64,000 bases of DNA from Nissolia schottii (GCA_003254905.1 QANU01014009.1:1-64000); one strand, 5' to 3'. Counted from the first letter of the stretch, positions 46,480 to 58,344 are shown. Numbers and translations: made by a program. Notes: generated from the letters alone by a model not told the origin.

Positions 46480-48340
46480 TTTAAAATCTCAATTTGGAGA
46501 GTCGAAACACCTCGTCTTAATAAGCTCTCAAATTCTAAAAAAGTGTTATCTAGTACGAAGAATTTAGAAGAAAATGTAACAAACAATAAAAATATTAAAT
46601 AAAAGACTTGGAATATAAATTTTGATTTGAAAGTAAAGTTCAGAAAACAAAATTTGAGTAAAATTGAGTAAAGAAAAGAAGCAATACGTAGGTTAAATGA
46701 AATTACAAAGATTTCTAAAGCATTGGAAGATAGGAGCCTTGTAACCTGGTCCAAAGAATTCTAAGAGACCATTTTGGTCTAGGGCCAAAAGTTAAAATTT
46801 AAACACTTAAGGGATTAGGTTGCAAAATATTTTAACCATGCCTCAGTTCTCTTTCCTGAAGGAAAATTATGGTGTGTGTTTTTTGTGGCAGATGAATCAA
46901 TTTGGGATCAAAAGCACGTTGGTCCTCTCCTCCCTTCGTTCCTCCGCTTCACTTCTCCACCCACCAGATCCATGAGTTATGACATCCTCACATCGCAAAA
47001 AAGCTCTGTTAGCTAGAGTCACACCACCATATATGCATCTAGAGCTCTGTCGCATACCTCCCCCTTCGAGCCATTGTGAACTACCATGAAAGCTCTTCTC
47101 TCCTCTCTCTAGATCTGAACGGTGGAATCAGATGCTCTCCTTTGATTGTGCATATCTGGTTGTGAAAGGCACGAATCTGGTCACAAAATGGAAGCAAATT
47201 TCTGAATTTCTATTTGTGGGTGGTGCCGGAGCAGGTGCAAGGAGAATGGTGGAGGAGGGGGAGATTATTTTCTGTTTATATTTTTGGGTTTGTGTTGAAT
47301 ATTGTTTGGATTTTGATTGTTGACAATAGATGTTTATGAATTTATGTGCAATGCAGGTGATAGGTGGCGCAAAAGACGCCGATGTTGAGTGGGTGCAAGG
47401 AAGGGTTTTTGGGCGACGGTTATTGAGGTGGCGCCGACACCATCAAGTTGCTCCATATGCATCCATGGCAAACATTGTTGACGCCACCTGGAGCCTAAGA
47501 ACTATCAAAACAATCATTTTAAAAAAATTGATTAACAAGATTAGTTATTTAACCAAACAAAATTTACACAAATAAATTAGACATGTTTATTACCGATAAA
47601 ATCTTAAATTGTTTCTATAGGGTTTAAAATGCAAATCCATAATTTTAATTTTAATAATTTTGGGGATAAAAAAAAAGTATTTGGAGCTTCCACCCAAATC
47701 TAAATGCCCGAAAATCAAGGACCAAATTACTCCTTAAAAATACTCAATCCATTTAAGTTGAAACCTTAAAAGATGTAGTCAAAGTATTTCTCTTTAATGA
47801 CTTTGTGTACGTGTCATAATTGTTTTCGTATGAATGTATATTTTTCAAATAAGAACTAAACCCTTGACGGTTATTACATGACAACTGACGTTCCAAACTT
47901 GTTGGACATGTCAAGTGTCATAAAACAATTATCAAATCATAATTTTTGATGCACCACCATTGAAAAGAGACTAACATCAGGAATCCATAACACTTAATAC
48001 CTGAAAGATAAGTCCACAACTACTCTCTTCATACATAGGCATGCATCTTCAAACAACAATCTCGATCTCATTAATCTCAACCGTAAAGACTTGAATTTAA
48101 TCATAACGATACTATTACCAAAATATATCGATCTTAATTACTTTTATTCATTGTCTCATTTTTAATCTTTAACAAACTATACTGATAATAATCAATTTGT
48201 TTTTTCCGATATCAATCGATCTCTTGATGTATCGATCGATCTCTTCATTAATCGAAATGAATATGGTTATACTCGAGTGATCGTTGTTACTATATTGTTA
48301 AGATCAAAATATATGCATCTACGTGAAATTTTACCTAACA
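46480..48340 (+). mobile_element. LTR-like repeat, copy A, interrupted by a 1-kb insertion
   Basis: 46480-46731 and 47770-48340 match 53455-54379 in order and orientation. The sequence between them (46732-47769) is absent from copy B. Shared landmarks: GATTTCTAAA-(C)TATTGGAAGA, CAAAGTATTTCTC, TTGGACATGTCA-GTGTC, AGTCCACAACT, ATAGGCATG and a final CACCTAACA-type end. It is probably an old solo LTR, but termini are not certain. Confidence 0.6.
46732..47769. mobile_element. Insertion of 1038 bp inside LTR-like copy A
   Basis: Flanked on both sides by AAGAT (46727-46731 and 47770-47774), consistent with a 5-bp target duplication. The ends show no terminal inverted repeats and no TG...CA. The interior (46890-47560) is GC-richer, with small open frames and a splice-like TGCAG|GTGATAGGTGGCGC, so it may hold captured gene sequence. 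The class is undetermined. Confidence 0.5.
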
Positions 48341-48788
48341 ATTAGTAAAAGAGGTAAATCAACCACCGCACTCCTTATAGGACATACTCATACTTAATCA
48401 TACCTCTCCTTGGGTGCCAATTAAGATATGAATGGCAAGTACTTTTTATATATATATACTTACTCATGCAAGTAAAAACAAAAAACAGTACTACTGATGT
48501 CGCTATTAAAGAAACCATTATAGAAAACAACCTACTAATTGACACAAACATTATTTCCAGATAACTCAAACTTAGGAGTGAGATATATATATTTCATTTT
48601 TTTCTCTTGACCCGATGGTCTGCGGTCGCCATGGATGCTCCCATGCCACCAGTTACGCTACTTATAACATTGGCATTTCCACCCCTCTCCCAATTGTCCT
48701 GCTTTGCAAGCAAGCAATGTATACAGCCAAAAATTAATCAATAGCTTCCAGTTTCACACATGCACAATCTGAATATATAGTTTACTTC

Positions 48789-48836
<48 letters not shown>

Positions 48837-49230
48837 GCATGCAGGAAATTAATTCATGTTAATTAATGCACGAAACAAATTGAAGCAATAATAACCTTTT
48901 TTTCTATACCATTGAAGCGATAATAATTAATGATATATTAATTAGAGAGATAAATAAGTTTTTAACTGGGAATTTTGATTTTGCATCAACTCTATTAAAA
49001 AAAAAATTATTTGAATAAGACATTAAGTTGGACCGTTAAAAAATTACAACATATATATTGGACAAAAATTAAGTGAGTTCATTATAATTTTGTCAAACAT
49101 AAATCAAACTAGTCAAATATGGTTAAATCAAACTTAAATTGGGGTTAAACCAGTCATGATTCAAAATCAATTTAAAGGCAAAAACTTATTTAACCCTTAA
49201 TTAATTATATATACATGCAGAAGAATAACG
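48341..49230. other. Intergenic, with (AT)n microsatellite
   Basis: An (AT)18 tract lies at 48793-48828. No gene is visible. Confidence 0.6.
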
Positions 49231-50364
49231 TTACGCACGTACAGTTGAAACATTGGACAGGGTATTATGGTCTTGGTTGCCAGAAAGACGAGGATTAAGA
49301 GTAGTAGCATCTTGGTTACGTATGAAGTCGCACTCTTCTTGGGTTGCTCTAGCTTGAGGACCTTGCACCGAGGTTGGAACGCCTTCTTCATCCACCCTTG
49401 ACCCCACTTCATCGCCACTCATACCCTCCTTCCCCACATCATCTTCCACAAACTGCCCCACAACCTTCAATTTCAAAGAAAACAAAAACACAGATGAAAT
49501 TAAAAATCTAATTATTACAAGAGTTCAAAATTTAATACTTCTGGCAAAATAATATTTTGGTGATTTCTTAAATATCTCGTGTGGGAGTAAATACCCTACT
49601 TAATTTATTATCTTGATAATTTTTATAATTAAGTTTATCAAATTTTATTATCTAATATGAGGATATATTGATGAATTATATGATCTAATGTGATAAATTA
49701 ATATTTTTCAATACAATATTTGTAGAGAGATGCATCGTAAGTTCAAATGGTCCATAAACATCTAAACATGATCTTATAAGTTAACTTTTTCAATAATTTA
49801 ACTAATAAGAAGTTTATTATAATCCAATAGAAGATAAAATGATAACAAAATTTGATAAATTTAATTATAAAAATTATAAAAAATGAATAAATTAAACAAC
49901 ATAAAGTATGTATTTACTGGAGAGGGTATTTAAGCAACCTGATAAAGTTAATTCATTATCAGCTAATTCAAAAATTTAAACATGGTAGGATGGATGTAAC
50001 ATCATAGCATGCATGGTTATATACCTGTCCACCTAGGGTTTCGGTGATGAGGCGGTTGCCCCCTTGTTTTGTTTCCTCCGATATGGTAACGCCTTCGTTT
50101 CTGGAGATGTTGGTGACGTCGTCGCGGGGTCCAACAACGGCAGCTCTCTCGTTTGTGGCTGCAGCCGATTCCATGAGGGCTGCAGGGCGGCCCTTTCCTG
50201 TTTGGCCCAATATCGATCTGGCCTTCCACGGATTGCACGGTGGCGGCGTCTCTCGGTGTGACGGGCTTCGATGCTAACTCCCCACACACATTGTTGAACA
50301 CCTCGCCGTACCTAATCGCTTCATCGGGTCTCTGTGCATGTGCTTGTGCTTGTGCTTGGCTCAT
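49231..50364 (-). pseudogene. LEA seed-maturation (SMP) protein gene, frame-broken and truncated
   Basis: Exon 1 (50364-50025) begins MSQAQAQAHAQRPDEAIRYG and continues EVFNNVCGELASKPVTPRDA and ATVQSVEGQ, the first SMP domain (PF04927) of LEA-5/D-34-type proteins. At 50211-50214 four bases stand where the frame needs a multiple of three. Past them the SMP sequence resumes in another frame (LGQTGKGRPAALMESAAA, DDVTNISRNEGVTISEE, NRLITETLGGQ). A donor CAG|GTATAT (50024) and an acceptor before 49464 join to VVGQFVEDDVGKEGMSGDEV in frame, ending at 49231. Normal family members are about 250 residues with two or three SMP domains; this model gives about 190 with one. It may be a pseudogene, or the shift may be a sequencing error. 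Intact relatives protect seeds during drying. Confidence 0.8.
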
Positions 50365-50419
50365 GATAAAGCCTAGTCAGCTCAACTATACTAGAAGCTT
50401 TGCTTAATTACAACCTGGA

Positions 50420-53400
50420 TCCCATGCAGTGAAAGAAAGCACTTCGTAGACGTTAAGTGGTTGGTTACATATATGTGTGTGGGTGTGAAAGAGGGTAAGA
50501 GAGTGTCAGAGTCGTTACGCAATTAAGCGGCCAGTGATGACAGTGGGATTTTGAAGTTGAACCGCTTGCAGCAATTGCGACAGCTGGTTGGCGGTCACCA
50601 CTTGGCAAGCTCTCCACCGCCCCCCATTCATATCACAACTCTGACTCACCCGCGTAAATTCCTTTTTCCTTCATGAGGAATTCATATTTTACATGGGAGG
50701 TATATTCGAAAAATTTTAATATATATTTTTAACTATTTATTTATAATTTAATTTTTTAGTTTTTATATATTGTGTAAATATTATAAATCAAAATTAATGG
50801 TGACCAACACTTTTTTGAGCATGCATTAATTAAATATGTTTAATTTAGATGCATACAATAATTTTTCATCATTGATATACATCTTACTGGAGCATGGATT
50901 GATTTGCTTGACGACATCAGAATTTCTACTCGCCAGCATGCATCATTTATCGTCTCGCTTTGAAGCACATTCATAAGACTTATAAAGAAGTAATTCTATC
51001 TTAAATAAAGTTGACTGAACACGCTTTTAATATAAATATACTTAAAGATAAAGTGGTAAATTTGTCTCCATATAAAAAAAAAAATTCTATAAAAAATGGT
51101 TGTGTGGAAACTCTTGAAACATCTGTATTATGGGATGGATTTATTCATTGAAGGGTGCGGGATTGTGCCCCTCTAGAACTTGAATTATTTTTAAGAATAT
51201 ATAGGTGCAATAAATTTTTTTTGTCCTTATTATTTAATTAAGCTTACCTTCAAACCATAGTTAAATAAAAAAATTATTAAAAGAAATTGGGGATTTCTAT
51301 ATATGAAACCTTTTTTATTTTATTGCACTCATAATTGTATTATAATTTTAAGTTAAACTATTTTATCAAGTAATTGACAAACAACTTTTAAGAGCTCAAC
51401 AATTGTTTTAGTGAGGTGATCACTTTAGTTACTTCTTTCTTAATCTTGTTCAAATGGATTTGATAAATAAAAGTTGATTCGCTTAACTCAATTTTATTCA
51501 TATTAATTTTCTTTTGCCAATTAGCTTTTGTCAATTATAGCCAACTTAAAAATTTTATATTGAATATGTGTTTTAATGGTCAATTCTCAAATGCAAATGT
51601 GATTAATTAATGGTTTTGCTTTAAAATTAGTTGAAACTATAATTTCTTCTTTTAAAATTAGTTTTGGTCTTTCCTATAATAAATTGTTTTAATTGAAATA
51701 ACTTTTTATACTATGAATATATAAAAAATAGGCTTCGTACTCGCATGAATGGTTGAATAATTTCTTGATATCATACATAGAAAAAGAGGCATTTGTTGGT
51801 GTCCTTTATTTTTTAAAACTCATGTTAAGAGTAAAATTTTTCTGTTCTTTTTTTTTCCCACTTGTCCTTTAATATTCTCCTTTTTTTTCTATTGTCACGT
51901 TGTTTGAACAACCAAAATTAATTTAAATTAAAGTTATTTGATTTAATTGAATTTTGAATCATTGTCATGTTATACTCCCTCTATTATTTTATTTGTCCAT
52001 GTTTTTACTTTGGTATTTTCATAAATACTTCCTCTATCATCTGTATACACTATTAATAACTTTAATTATATATCCCTCATCATCTCTATATTAAATAAGG
52101 GCAAGTGTGTAAAATACTGTCAATTTTTCATTACTTTCATATTTTTCAATCATGTAATTGGATATCATTTCTTTATGGAGTTAAATGCAACCTTTTAAAT
52201 TAGAGCTAATTTATCAATTATCAAATTTATTTAGTCAAACATCTACTCCAAATAAATGTAAACACTAACACAATGTTGGTCTAGTAGTAAATTTATTTTC
52301 TTCCACTGTGTTTAAAGCAAAATTATCCCAATGACATATAATATTCTTCTTTCTTTTAACAATGAATTTGAGCCTATCTTTTGTTACTATTTAGGTTTTT
52401 TGTTTTTAATCATAATCAGTTTATTTTCAACAAGATTACCTTTTCCCTTTTGAAGACCATTTTTTCACTTTGGTTTAGCCTTTTTTCTCGAAACAATTTA
52501 GATTGCCATTAGAAGGACCAAAAGCGATGAGGAAGATACAAACAAATGAAATAGGCAAAGTCTCTTAGAATACGCTGGATTGCTGAGACATAATAGAAAT
52601 ACAAAGATATAAAAATAGAAACATAAGAAATAAGAGGATAAATTAGTTTTGTACTTTATTTAATGACAATATACAAGACACACTTATTTATATTTATATT
52701 TATATTTTATTTAGTTTAATAGAGATAAAACATAAAATAACTTAAAATACCTTTATTATATTAATTTAATAAAAAATAATAAACAAACACATTATTTTAA
52801 TCTAAAAAGTTATGTCATGTGTCTTAGTGTTTCAGCAAAATGGAGATACAAAAAATTTACAAATTTTCTATAATGGACTTAACAAATAAACAAAATTTGT
52901 ATCCCTTGTATCTTAAACAAACGCTGCATTAATGTTACGAAATAATCAAATATCGGAAAAGGCTCCTGCCCTGGGAAAAAATTTGGTAAAGTTTTTGAAC
53001 GCCACTTGTCTTCATGAATTTCTTATTAGCTGGGCCTTTGGATGAAATATGTGAGTAGTCTCCAAAGTCCAAACAAAGTTGACATGTCTAATTTGACACT
53101 TCGGCCTCACATTCGTAACTCAAATCATCGTTTTTTTAAGGGCCCCCATTAACTGCAACAAAAAGTATAGTACATTACAGAATAGCAATGGATCACCTTG
53201 TATAAATTGCACTCATGTGTACGCCTCTATTATTAACTAGTTTAGTACGGTGACGTGATAAGGCCGAAAATTATTTTAAATTTGTGACTTTAAATATTTT
53301 AATTTTAAATTATTTCATTTTTATTTTTAATATTTTTCAATATAAGAGGTGATAGGATGTTAATTTTAAGTTAAAAAATATTTAGTAAGATTTAGTGAAA

Positions 53401-53454
53401 ATAGTTGGGGCAGAGAATAGTGATTAAATAAATAAAAAGTGAATAAGTTTTGTT
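50420..53454. other. Intergenic, AT-rich
   Basis: A Stowaway-like end (ACTCCCTCTATTATTTTATTTG, 51973-51994) occurs without a partner end. No gene is recognised. Confidence 0.5.
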
Positions 53455-54379
53455 TCACAATTTTAATTCAAGGAGTGAAAACACCTTCTCTTAATAAATT
53501 TTTAAGTTTTAAAATTGTTATCTAACATGAAAAGTTTAAAAGAAAATTCGACCAACAAATAATAGAAATATTAAACAAAAGACTTTGGATGTAAATTGGG
53601 ATTTGAAAGTACAGTTTGTAAACAAAAACAAAAACGAATAAAGTAAATTTGGATAGAGTAAAGAAATAATTTGTAGATTAAATAAAATTACAGGATTTCT
53701 AAACTATTGGAAGACGTACTCAAAGTATTTCTCCTTAATAATTCTATCTATCAGTATAAAAAAAAAAAGTGTGTCAAAGTTTATATATGAGTGTTTATTT
53801 TCTAATCCCTTGTATATGAACTTTCACTCTCTATTTATGGACTCTTGACAGTTAGTGCATGGCAAACAACGTTCTAAACTTCTTGGACATGTCACGTGTC
53901 CTAAAACAGTTACCAAATCATTACATAATTATGACATAACTTTCGACACATAATCGTTAAAAATCGTGGTTTGACAGTTTTATTTTTAAAGTTAATAGGA
54001 CTAACATCAGAAAATCATAGCATTTTAATATAAAAAAAATGTAAAGTCCACAACTGAATTTTTATAAATAGGCATGTAAAGTTGAACAACAACAATCTCA
54101 ATCTTATTAATCTTGACATTAAAAACTATCAAATTCGAGCGCAATTACACTATCATCAAAGCCTATCAATATTGATTACTTTTAATATTCAAATCTCATT
54201 TCCAATATTATTTTCCTTAACAAACAATACTAGTAATGATCGATCTATCATTCCCAATACCAATCAATTTCCTTAATAATCAGAATCAATCTTGTTAAAA
54301 TCTTACTTCTCATAATTGAGTTATCATCTGCTATATTCTATTAACATCGACTTATAAGTTGGTGAAATTTCACCTAACA
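53455..54379 (+). mobile_element. LTR-like repeat, copy B (uninterrupted)
   Basis: Colinear with copy A at 46480-48340. TTTATAAATAGGCATG at 54060-54075 looks like an LTR TATA box followed by a leader, and the right end GGTGAAATTTCACCTAACA ends in CA. No coding region is next to it, so it is probably a solo LTR. Confidence 0.6.
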
Positions 54380-54382
54380 ACT

Positions 54383-54898
54383 ACTAATTACAATACCAAC
54401 GGGGGTTGGTCCAAGTGGTAAGCGGCTTCGTATCGCTTAAGCAAGGTCACGAGTTCGAGACCTCGTGTACGCAGTTATCCTCGCTGGGAGACTCACCCGC
54501 TATAGCCAGGTGCGCGACCCAAATTAGTCAAGGCTAAGCCTTGGATACTGGGCAAACAAACTAAAAGAAAAAAAAAAGGGTTAATTAAGTTTTTAGTCCC
54601 TGTAATATGAAAAAGTTTGGTTTTAGTCCCTCATGACAAGTTTTAGTCCTTGTAAAATGTGAAAATTTGATTTTGGTCCCTGTGGACGGTTGGTGATGGA
54701 CGGTGATGACGTGTCAGTTAACGCGTCATTAGGGACCATTTCTACATCACCGTCCATCACCAACCGTCCACAGGGACCAAAATCAAATTTTCACATTTTA
54801 CAGGGACTAAAACTTGTTATAAGGGACTAAAACCAAACTTTTTCATATTACAGGGACTAAAAACTTAATTAACCCAAAAAAAAATGACTAATTACAAT
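54383..54898 (+). mobile_element. tRNA-derived SINE with 12-bp target duplication, split by a MITE
   Basis: The body (54395-54577) has an A-box-like TGGTCCAAGTGGT and a B-box GAGTTCGAGACC (54451-54462), followed by a tRNA-unrelated part and an A-rich tail. The target duplication ACTAATTACAAT is found before the body (54383-54394) and after the tail (54887-54898). The tail is interrupted by the MITE at 54578-54875. Pol III internal promoter elements are intact. Confidence 0.92.
54578..54875. mobile_element. Long-inverted-repeat MITE inserted in the SINE tail
   Basis: Almost the whole 298 bp is an inverted repeat. The left arm starts GGGTTAATTAAGTTTTTAGT and the right arm ends ACTAAAAACTTAATTAACCC. 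Arms of about 125 bp carry a TAGTCCCTGTAA-type repeat and surround a short centre (GACGTGTCAGTTAACGCGTC). It is flanked by A-runs, consistent with a target duplication in the poly-A tail. Confidence 0.92.
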
Positions 54899-55289
54899 GA
54901 AGTAAATTTCTTACAAAGTATATGCAATTAGCTAATTACACAAATAACTTGACCAAGATTCCATTGCAAGGAGACAATTATTAAATATTGTCTTACTATG
55001 ATTCTATCAAATATCATGTTAGCATTCAAGCCGCATAAGAAAAAAAGAAGGGTCAATTCATATAGACCTACATGCTAATAGTAAATAAGTTGAGCCATTA
55101 TACTACTGACCCATCTTACCATGCATAGAATTGCTTGTTGAGTTTCGATGAACAGAAGAACCAGAGGGGCAAAATGGAGCACAAAAACTACCACGGTTTA
55201 CGAATAGTCATGCGTCCGTTGCTGAGTTCAATTGAAAGAAAAAAACGAAAAAAAGGAGAAAATGTCATGTCTGTAAATAGTCTTAAAAA
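54899..55289. other. Intergenic, upstream of the PNRC-motif gene
   Basis: No repeat or gene is seen. The right part presumably holds the promoter of the next gene; no clear TATA box. Confidence 0.5.
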
Positions 55290-55304
55290 ATGAGGCACAC
55301 TTGT

Positions 55305-55341
55305 TGCCCATCACCCATCACCCATCACCCATCACCCATCA
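55305..55341. repeat. (CCCATCA)n microsatellite in a leader
   Basis: Five consecutive CCCATCA units lie in the likely 5' leader of the gene at 55872. Confidence 0.85.
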
Positions 55342-55871
55342 CTTCACCACTATACGATACCAATATCCCTCTCTCCTTCCTCTTCCCCCATTTTCCGTGG
55401 CAGTTCATCTTCTGTTGCAAACAAAACAGACACTTCACACTTACACAACGCAGCTCCAACAAAAACAACCAGCGCCACAATCACCCCCCCTTCAACTCTT
55501 TCCTCCTAAATCGGTAATTTCTCTCTCTGATTTTTCTTCGGATTACTCCATTTCCTTTTTTTTACCTTTTTTTATTTTTCTGTTTTGTTCATTAGTTCCC
55601 GTTATTTATTTTTCCCATTTCTATATATTTTTTTCTCTCAGTATTTTGTGGCTGGGAGGATCTGGCCGATCTGAAATCACTGCGATTGGTAACAACAATC
55701 TGAGGGTGGTTCAACCAACCAACGGGTTTTGTATTTTGGGAGAGAAACTGCATGTTCAGTTTAGATCCATTAGGAACCCGATTTGCTGCTTTGGTGTCCG
55801 TGACGACGTCGTTTGGTTTTGTGATACCCCTTACTCTGTTGCTGTGGTAGCAGTGAGATCTAGTAGAAACC

Positions 55872-56519
55872 ATGGAGACCCTCGTTGTTGTAGCGCAGCA
55901 TAGGAACCAATTCCACAGCAGATCCAAGGCACAGGGCCATGCCCGGTTTGGGCCTTCTTCGCCTTCAAGGGACTTTAGGGGAATCAATTGCAGAACTTTT
56001 CAAACGGGGACCGGTATTCTACCTACCCCTTTGAAATCTTACCCTTCTTCTTCACCGTCACTATCACCTTCCCCAAAATCACCATCATCGCCCCAAAATC
56101 ACTCTAGCTCAGATTACAAACCCTGCGGCAAAATCGCCACCCCGAAGAGCGCCCCGATTGCCATCAGTGGCAGGGCTTGTCGAAAGGAGAGAACTTTCAG
56201 TGATGAGCATGTTGTTCTTGTTCCTGGTGGAGGGAGCGTGTTTTTCTCGGAGCTTTGGGCCGGACCTACCTACTCGAATTCTCCGCCGCCGAGTTCCCTG
56301 CCTATCCCGAAATTCTCTGTGAGGCCTAAGAGGACTGTGTCCCTTGATCTGCCTGGTTCCTCCCCCCCTGAGATTGAGATGCACCCTGTTGCCAAGTCTG
56401 TGCCGGCTTCCCCTCGCTGGGAGCATTCCCCTTCTTCTGCCAGAGACCTCTTTGCCAATGCTGACTCCGCCACCAAGACGCTGCGGCGGATTCTCAATCT
56501 TAACTTGGATGATGATTGA
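55872..56519 (+). CDS. Proline/serine-rich protein with PNRC-like motif, 215 aa
   Basis: The start METLVVVAQHRNQF is followed by a Ser/Pro-rich linker (50-80). The conserved block is SVFFSELWAGPTYSNSPPPS (122-141) then SLPIPKFSVRPKRTVSLDLP (142-161), the plant version of the PNRC motif (PF15365; S-P-x-LP-x-P-x-F). The C-terminus has ATKTLRRILNLNL. Animal PNRC proteins contact decapping factors and nuclear receptors through such a proline motif; plant members are nuclear/proline-rich proteins without settled roles. A 5'-UTR intron is likely (GT at 55514, AG at 55640-55641), following a leader with the CCCATCA repeat. The 3' UTR probably runs to about 56990. The frame is intact and GC-richer than its surroundings. 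Confidence 0.85.
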   Translation: METLVVVAQHRNQFHSRSKAQGHARFGPSSPSRDFRGINCRTFQTGTGILPTPLKSYPSSSPSLSPSPKSPSSPQNHSSSDYKPCGKIATPKSAPIAISGRACRKERTFSDEHVVLVPGGGSVFFSELWAGPTYSNSPPPSSLPIPKFSVRPKRTVSLDLPGSSPPEIEMHPVAKSVPASPRWEHSPSSARDLFANADSATKTLRRILNLNLDDD

Positions 56520-56989
56520 GACTTAAGGAGCCAACCGGTTCCTGAAAATAGTGTTTTAGGTGTATATAGAGTTACCGAATAAGATTAGTAGCTTTGTGTT
56601 TGCGTAGCTTTTCAGTAGTGGTGGTGTGCCCTTGGTGACAGTGATGGTTGATGGCTGTGGTGGGTCGACAATCTCTGGGTTTCTGGAAGTTGGATCATCA
56701 AGCTTGGGAGTGGCGAGGGTAAATAGGTTTGCTATGGCTTATGTGACGCAGATGGAGGCTGCCATGAAAATGGTTGGGAAGCTGAATGTGATGGTAAAGG
56801 GTAGGAGTGGCATGGAATAGGGTTGGTTGAGGCCTGAAGAAGGCTATTTCCCAGCTGAAGCCTGAATTCATGATCTGATTCAAAGCATCATCTCCTCATA
56901 GAATGGTTAACTTCTTATGATCTGATATAGGATTTAAGCCTCTTAACTTATAGTACATACTGTAGGTTGTAGAATCTTGTACCTGCAAA

Positions 56990-57576
56990 ATCCCCTTAGG
57001 CCTCAACTCTTTAGTCCCTTTTCCCTTTTTTTTTCTTTTTTTTTTTTTTTTTTTNTTTTTTTTTTTTTTTTGGATTTCTTACCATAGCTTTTATCATTCT
57101 AGTCTAATTTGTTTCCATTTAAAATTATCTGACCTTTTACGGTGTGTCACTTAGTGTTCAGCCTCCTAGATGATCTAATGTTTACTCTCCCTTAGTTTTA
57201 GTACCTTCCCTACTGATCCTTCTTCTCTCTTTGTTTTCTTTCCTTCTCTGTCAATTTCTGTTTTCTCATTTCATTCCCCTAGCTATCGTACTAGTTAGTA
57301 GTTTTACTACCTTGCCTACTGATCTTCTGTCCTAGTTATCTTTCTCTCTTATCAATTTCTCATTTCTTAGCTGCTCTCTGCTTTGCCCCTTCGCTATCTT
57401 TTCTGTGTTTTAGTAAAGAAAAGTTGGAAGGGTTTTAATTATAATCGTTTGTATCTGACTGCTTTAGGTTTTTAGGGTCAATCTGTGTCACACTACCCCG
57501 TTAGTAAACCATTGATGTTTTCTTTTTTGCCTTTGGTTAATGCTTCTTTCCTTAGTCTTCACTTGGCTTATCTTCC
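56990..57576. other. T-rich transcribed-looking DNA with poly-T tract
   Basis: A T-run of about 40 with one N (57027-57070) is followed by pyrimidine-rich sequence with two similar CTACTGATC-TTCT blocks (57210 and 57318). It may be intron or 3' flank. Confidence 0.4.
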
Positions 57577-57776
57577 ATGGAGAGTGTTGGCCATGCTATG
57601 CCAAAGTTAAGGTAAGATCTTACTTGATGATTCTTTTAAATGCTTCTGCTATATATTTCATGCTATTCATTGCAGTTAATGAGAATTGTTTCTATGTGTG
57701 AATCAGGGAGGCGAAACGGTACCGATGCAAAGCTGTTTTGTTCAGACGATTCGGTCCTGGTCTTCCAAACCGTTAG
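57577..57776 (+). CDS. Candidate two-exon microprotein, 34 aa
   Basis: Exon 1 (57577-57611, ends AG|GTAAGA) and exon 2 (57707-57776, after AATCAG) join in frame into MESVGHAMPKLR-EAKRYRCKAV-LFRRFGPGLPNR and a stop. Splice sites are strong and the second exon is basic with a distinctive RRFGPGLPNR end. It lies about 1 kb downstream of the PNRC-motif gene, and could be an alternative 3' end of that transcript, an independent small gene, or chance. I do not recognise a family. Confidence 0.3.
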
Positions 57777-58344
57777 TTAGATTGCAAGTCATTTTCTTTC
57801 TCATGTGGTCCCTTGTGGTTCATATGTGTTTTCTGTGTTTATATATCTGTGCTGCTTCTTAAACTAGTGGAACTTGTGTGATCTGCCGAAATAGAAACTT
57901 AGCGACTATTATATCTATGTGTACTGTGTCATCGGAATTAAGTATTTGATTGTCTTGACTAGTTTATATGGTATTTATTTATAAGCTATCACACAATGGG
58001 CTGCATTTTGATTAAGGAACTTTGTTTTTCATATCTGACGTTGATATATTTGCTATTTAATCTTTATAAATTTAATTATGATGTTAGCAATATTTTGATT
58101 GAACTTAGACAAACATTTTCAGCAACTAAGTACAACGTTTGCACCAATCCTACATGCACCAAATATGTATGTGCACTGGGCCAGAAAGTGGTCTAATCAG
58201 TTCACTTTTTGCTGTGTAGATCTTATGGGTTGTGTTGTGATGTTAGTTTGTTGCCTGACCTAATTTAAAAAATTGATTTGAATCCTCTAGTGCAAGATTC
58301 CTAGAAAAGTGAGAAAATGAACGGTACTCTGTTAGATCATTTGA

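Noticed and set aside
51973-51994. Stowaway-like left end ACTCCCTCTATTATTTTATTTG
   Set aside because: No matching inverted end was found within several hundred bases, so no element was called.
54401-54475. Functional tRNA gene
   Set aside because: The A and B boxes are present, but the sequence continues into a SINE body with a poly-A tail and a 12-bp target duplication, so it is a retroposon.
55301-55903. 200-codon open frame overlapping the start of the PNRC-motif gene
   Set aside because: It runs through the microsatellite and a likely 5'-UTR intron in another frame, and resembles no protein.
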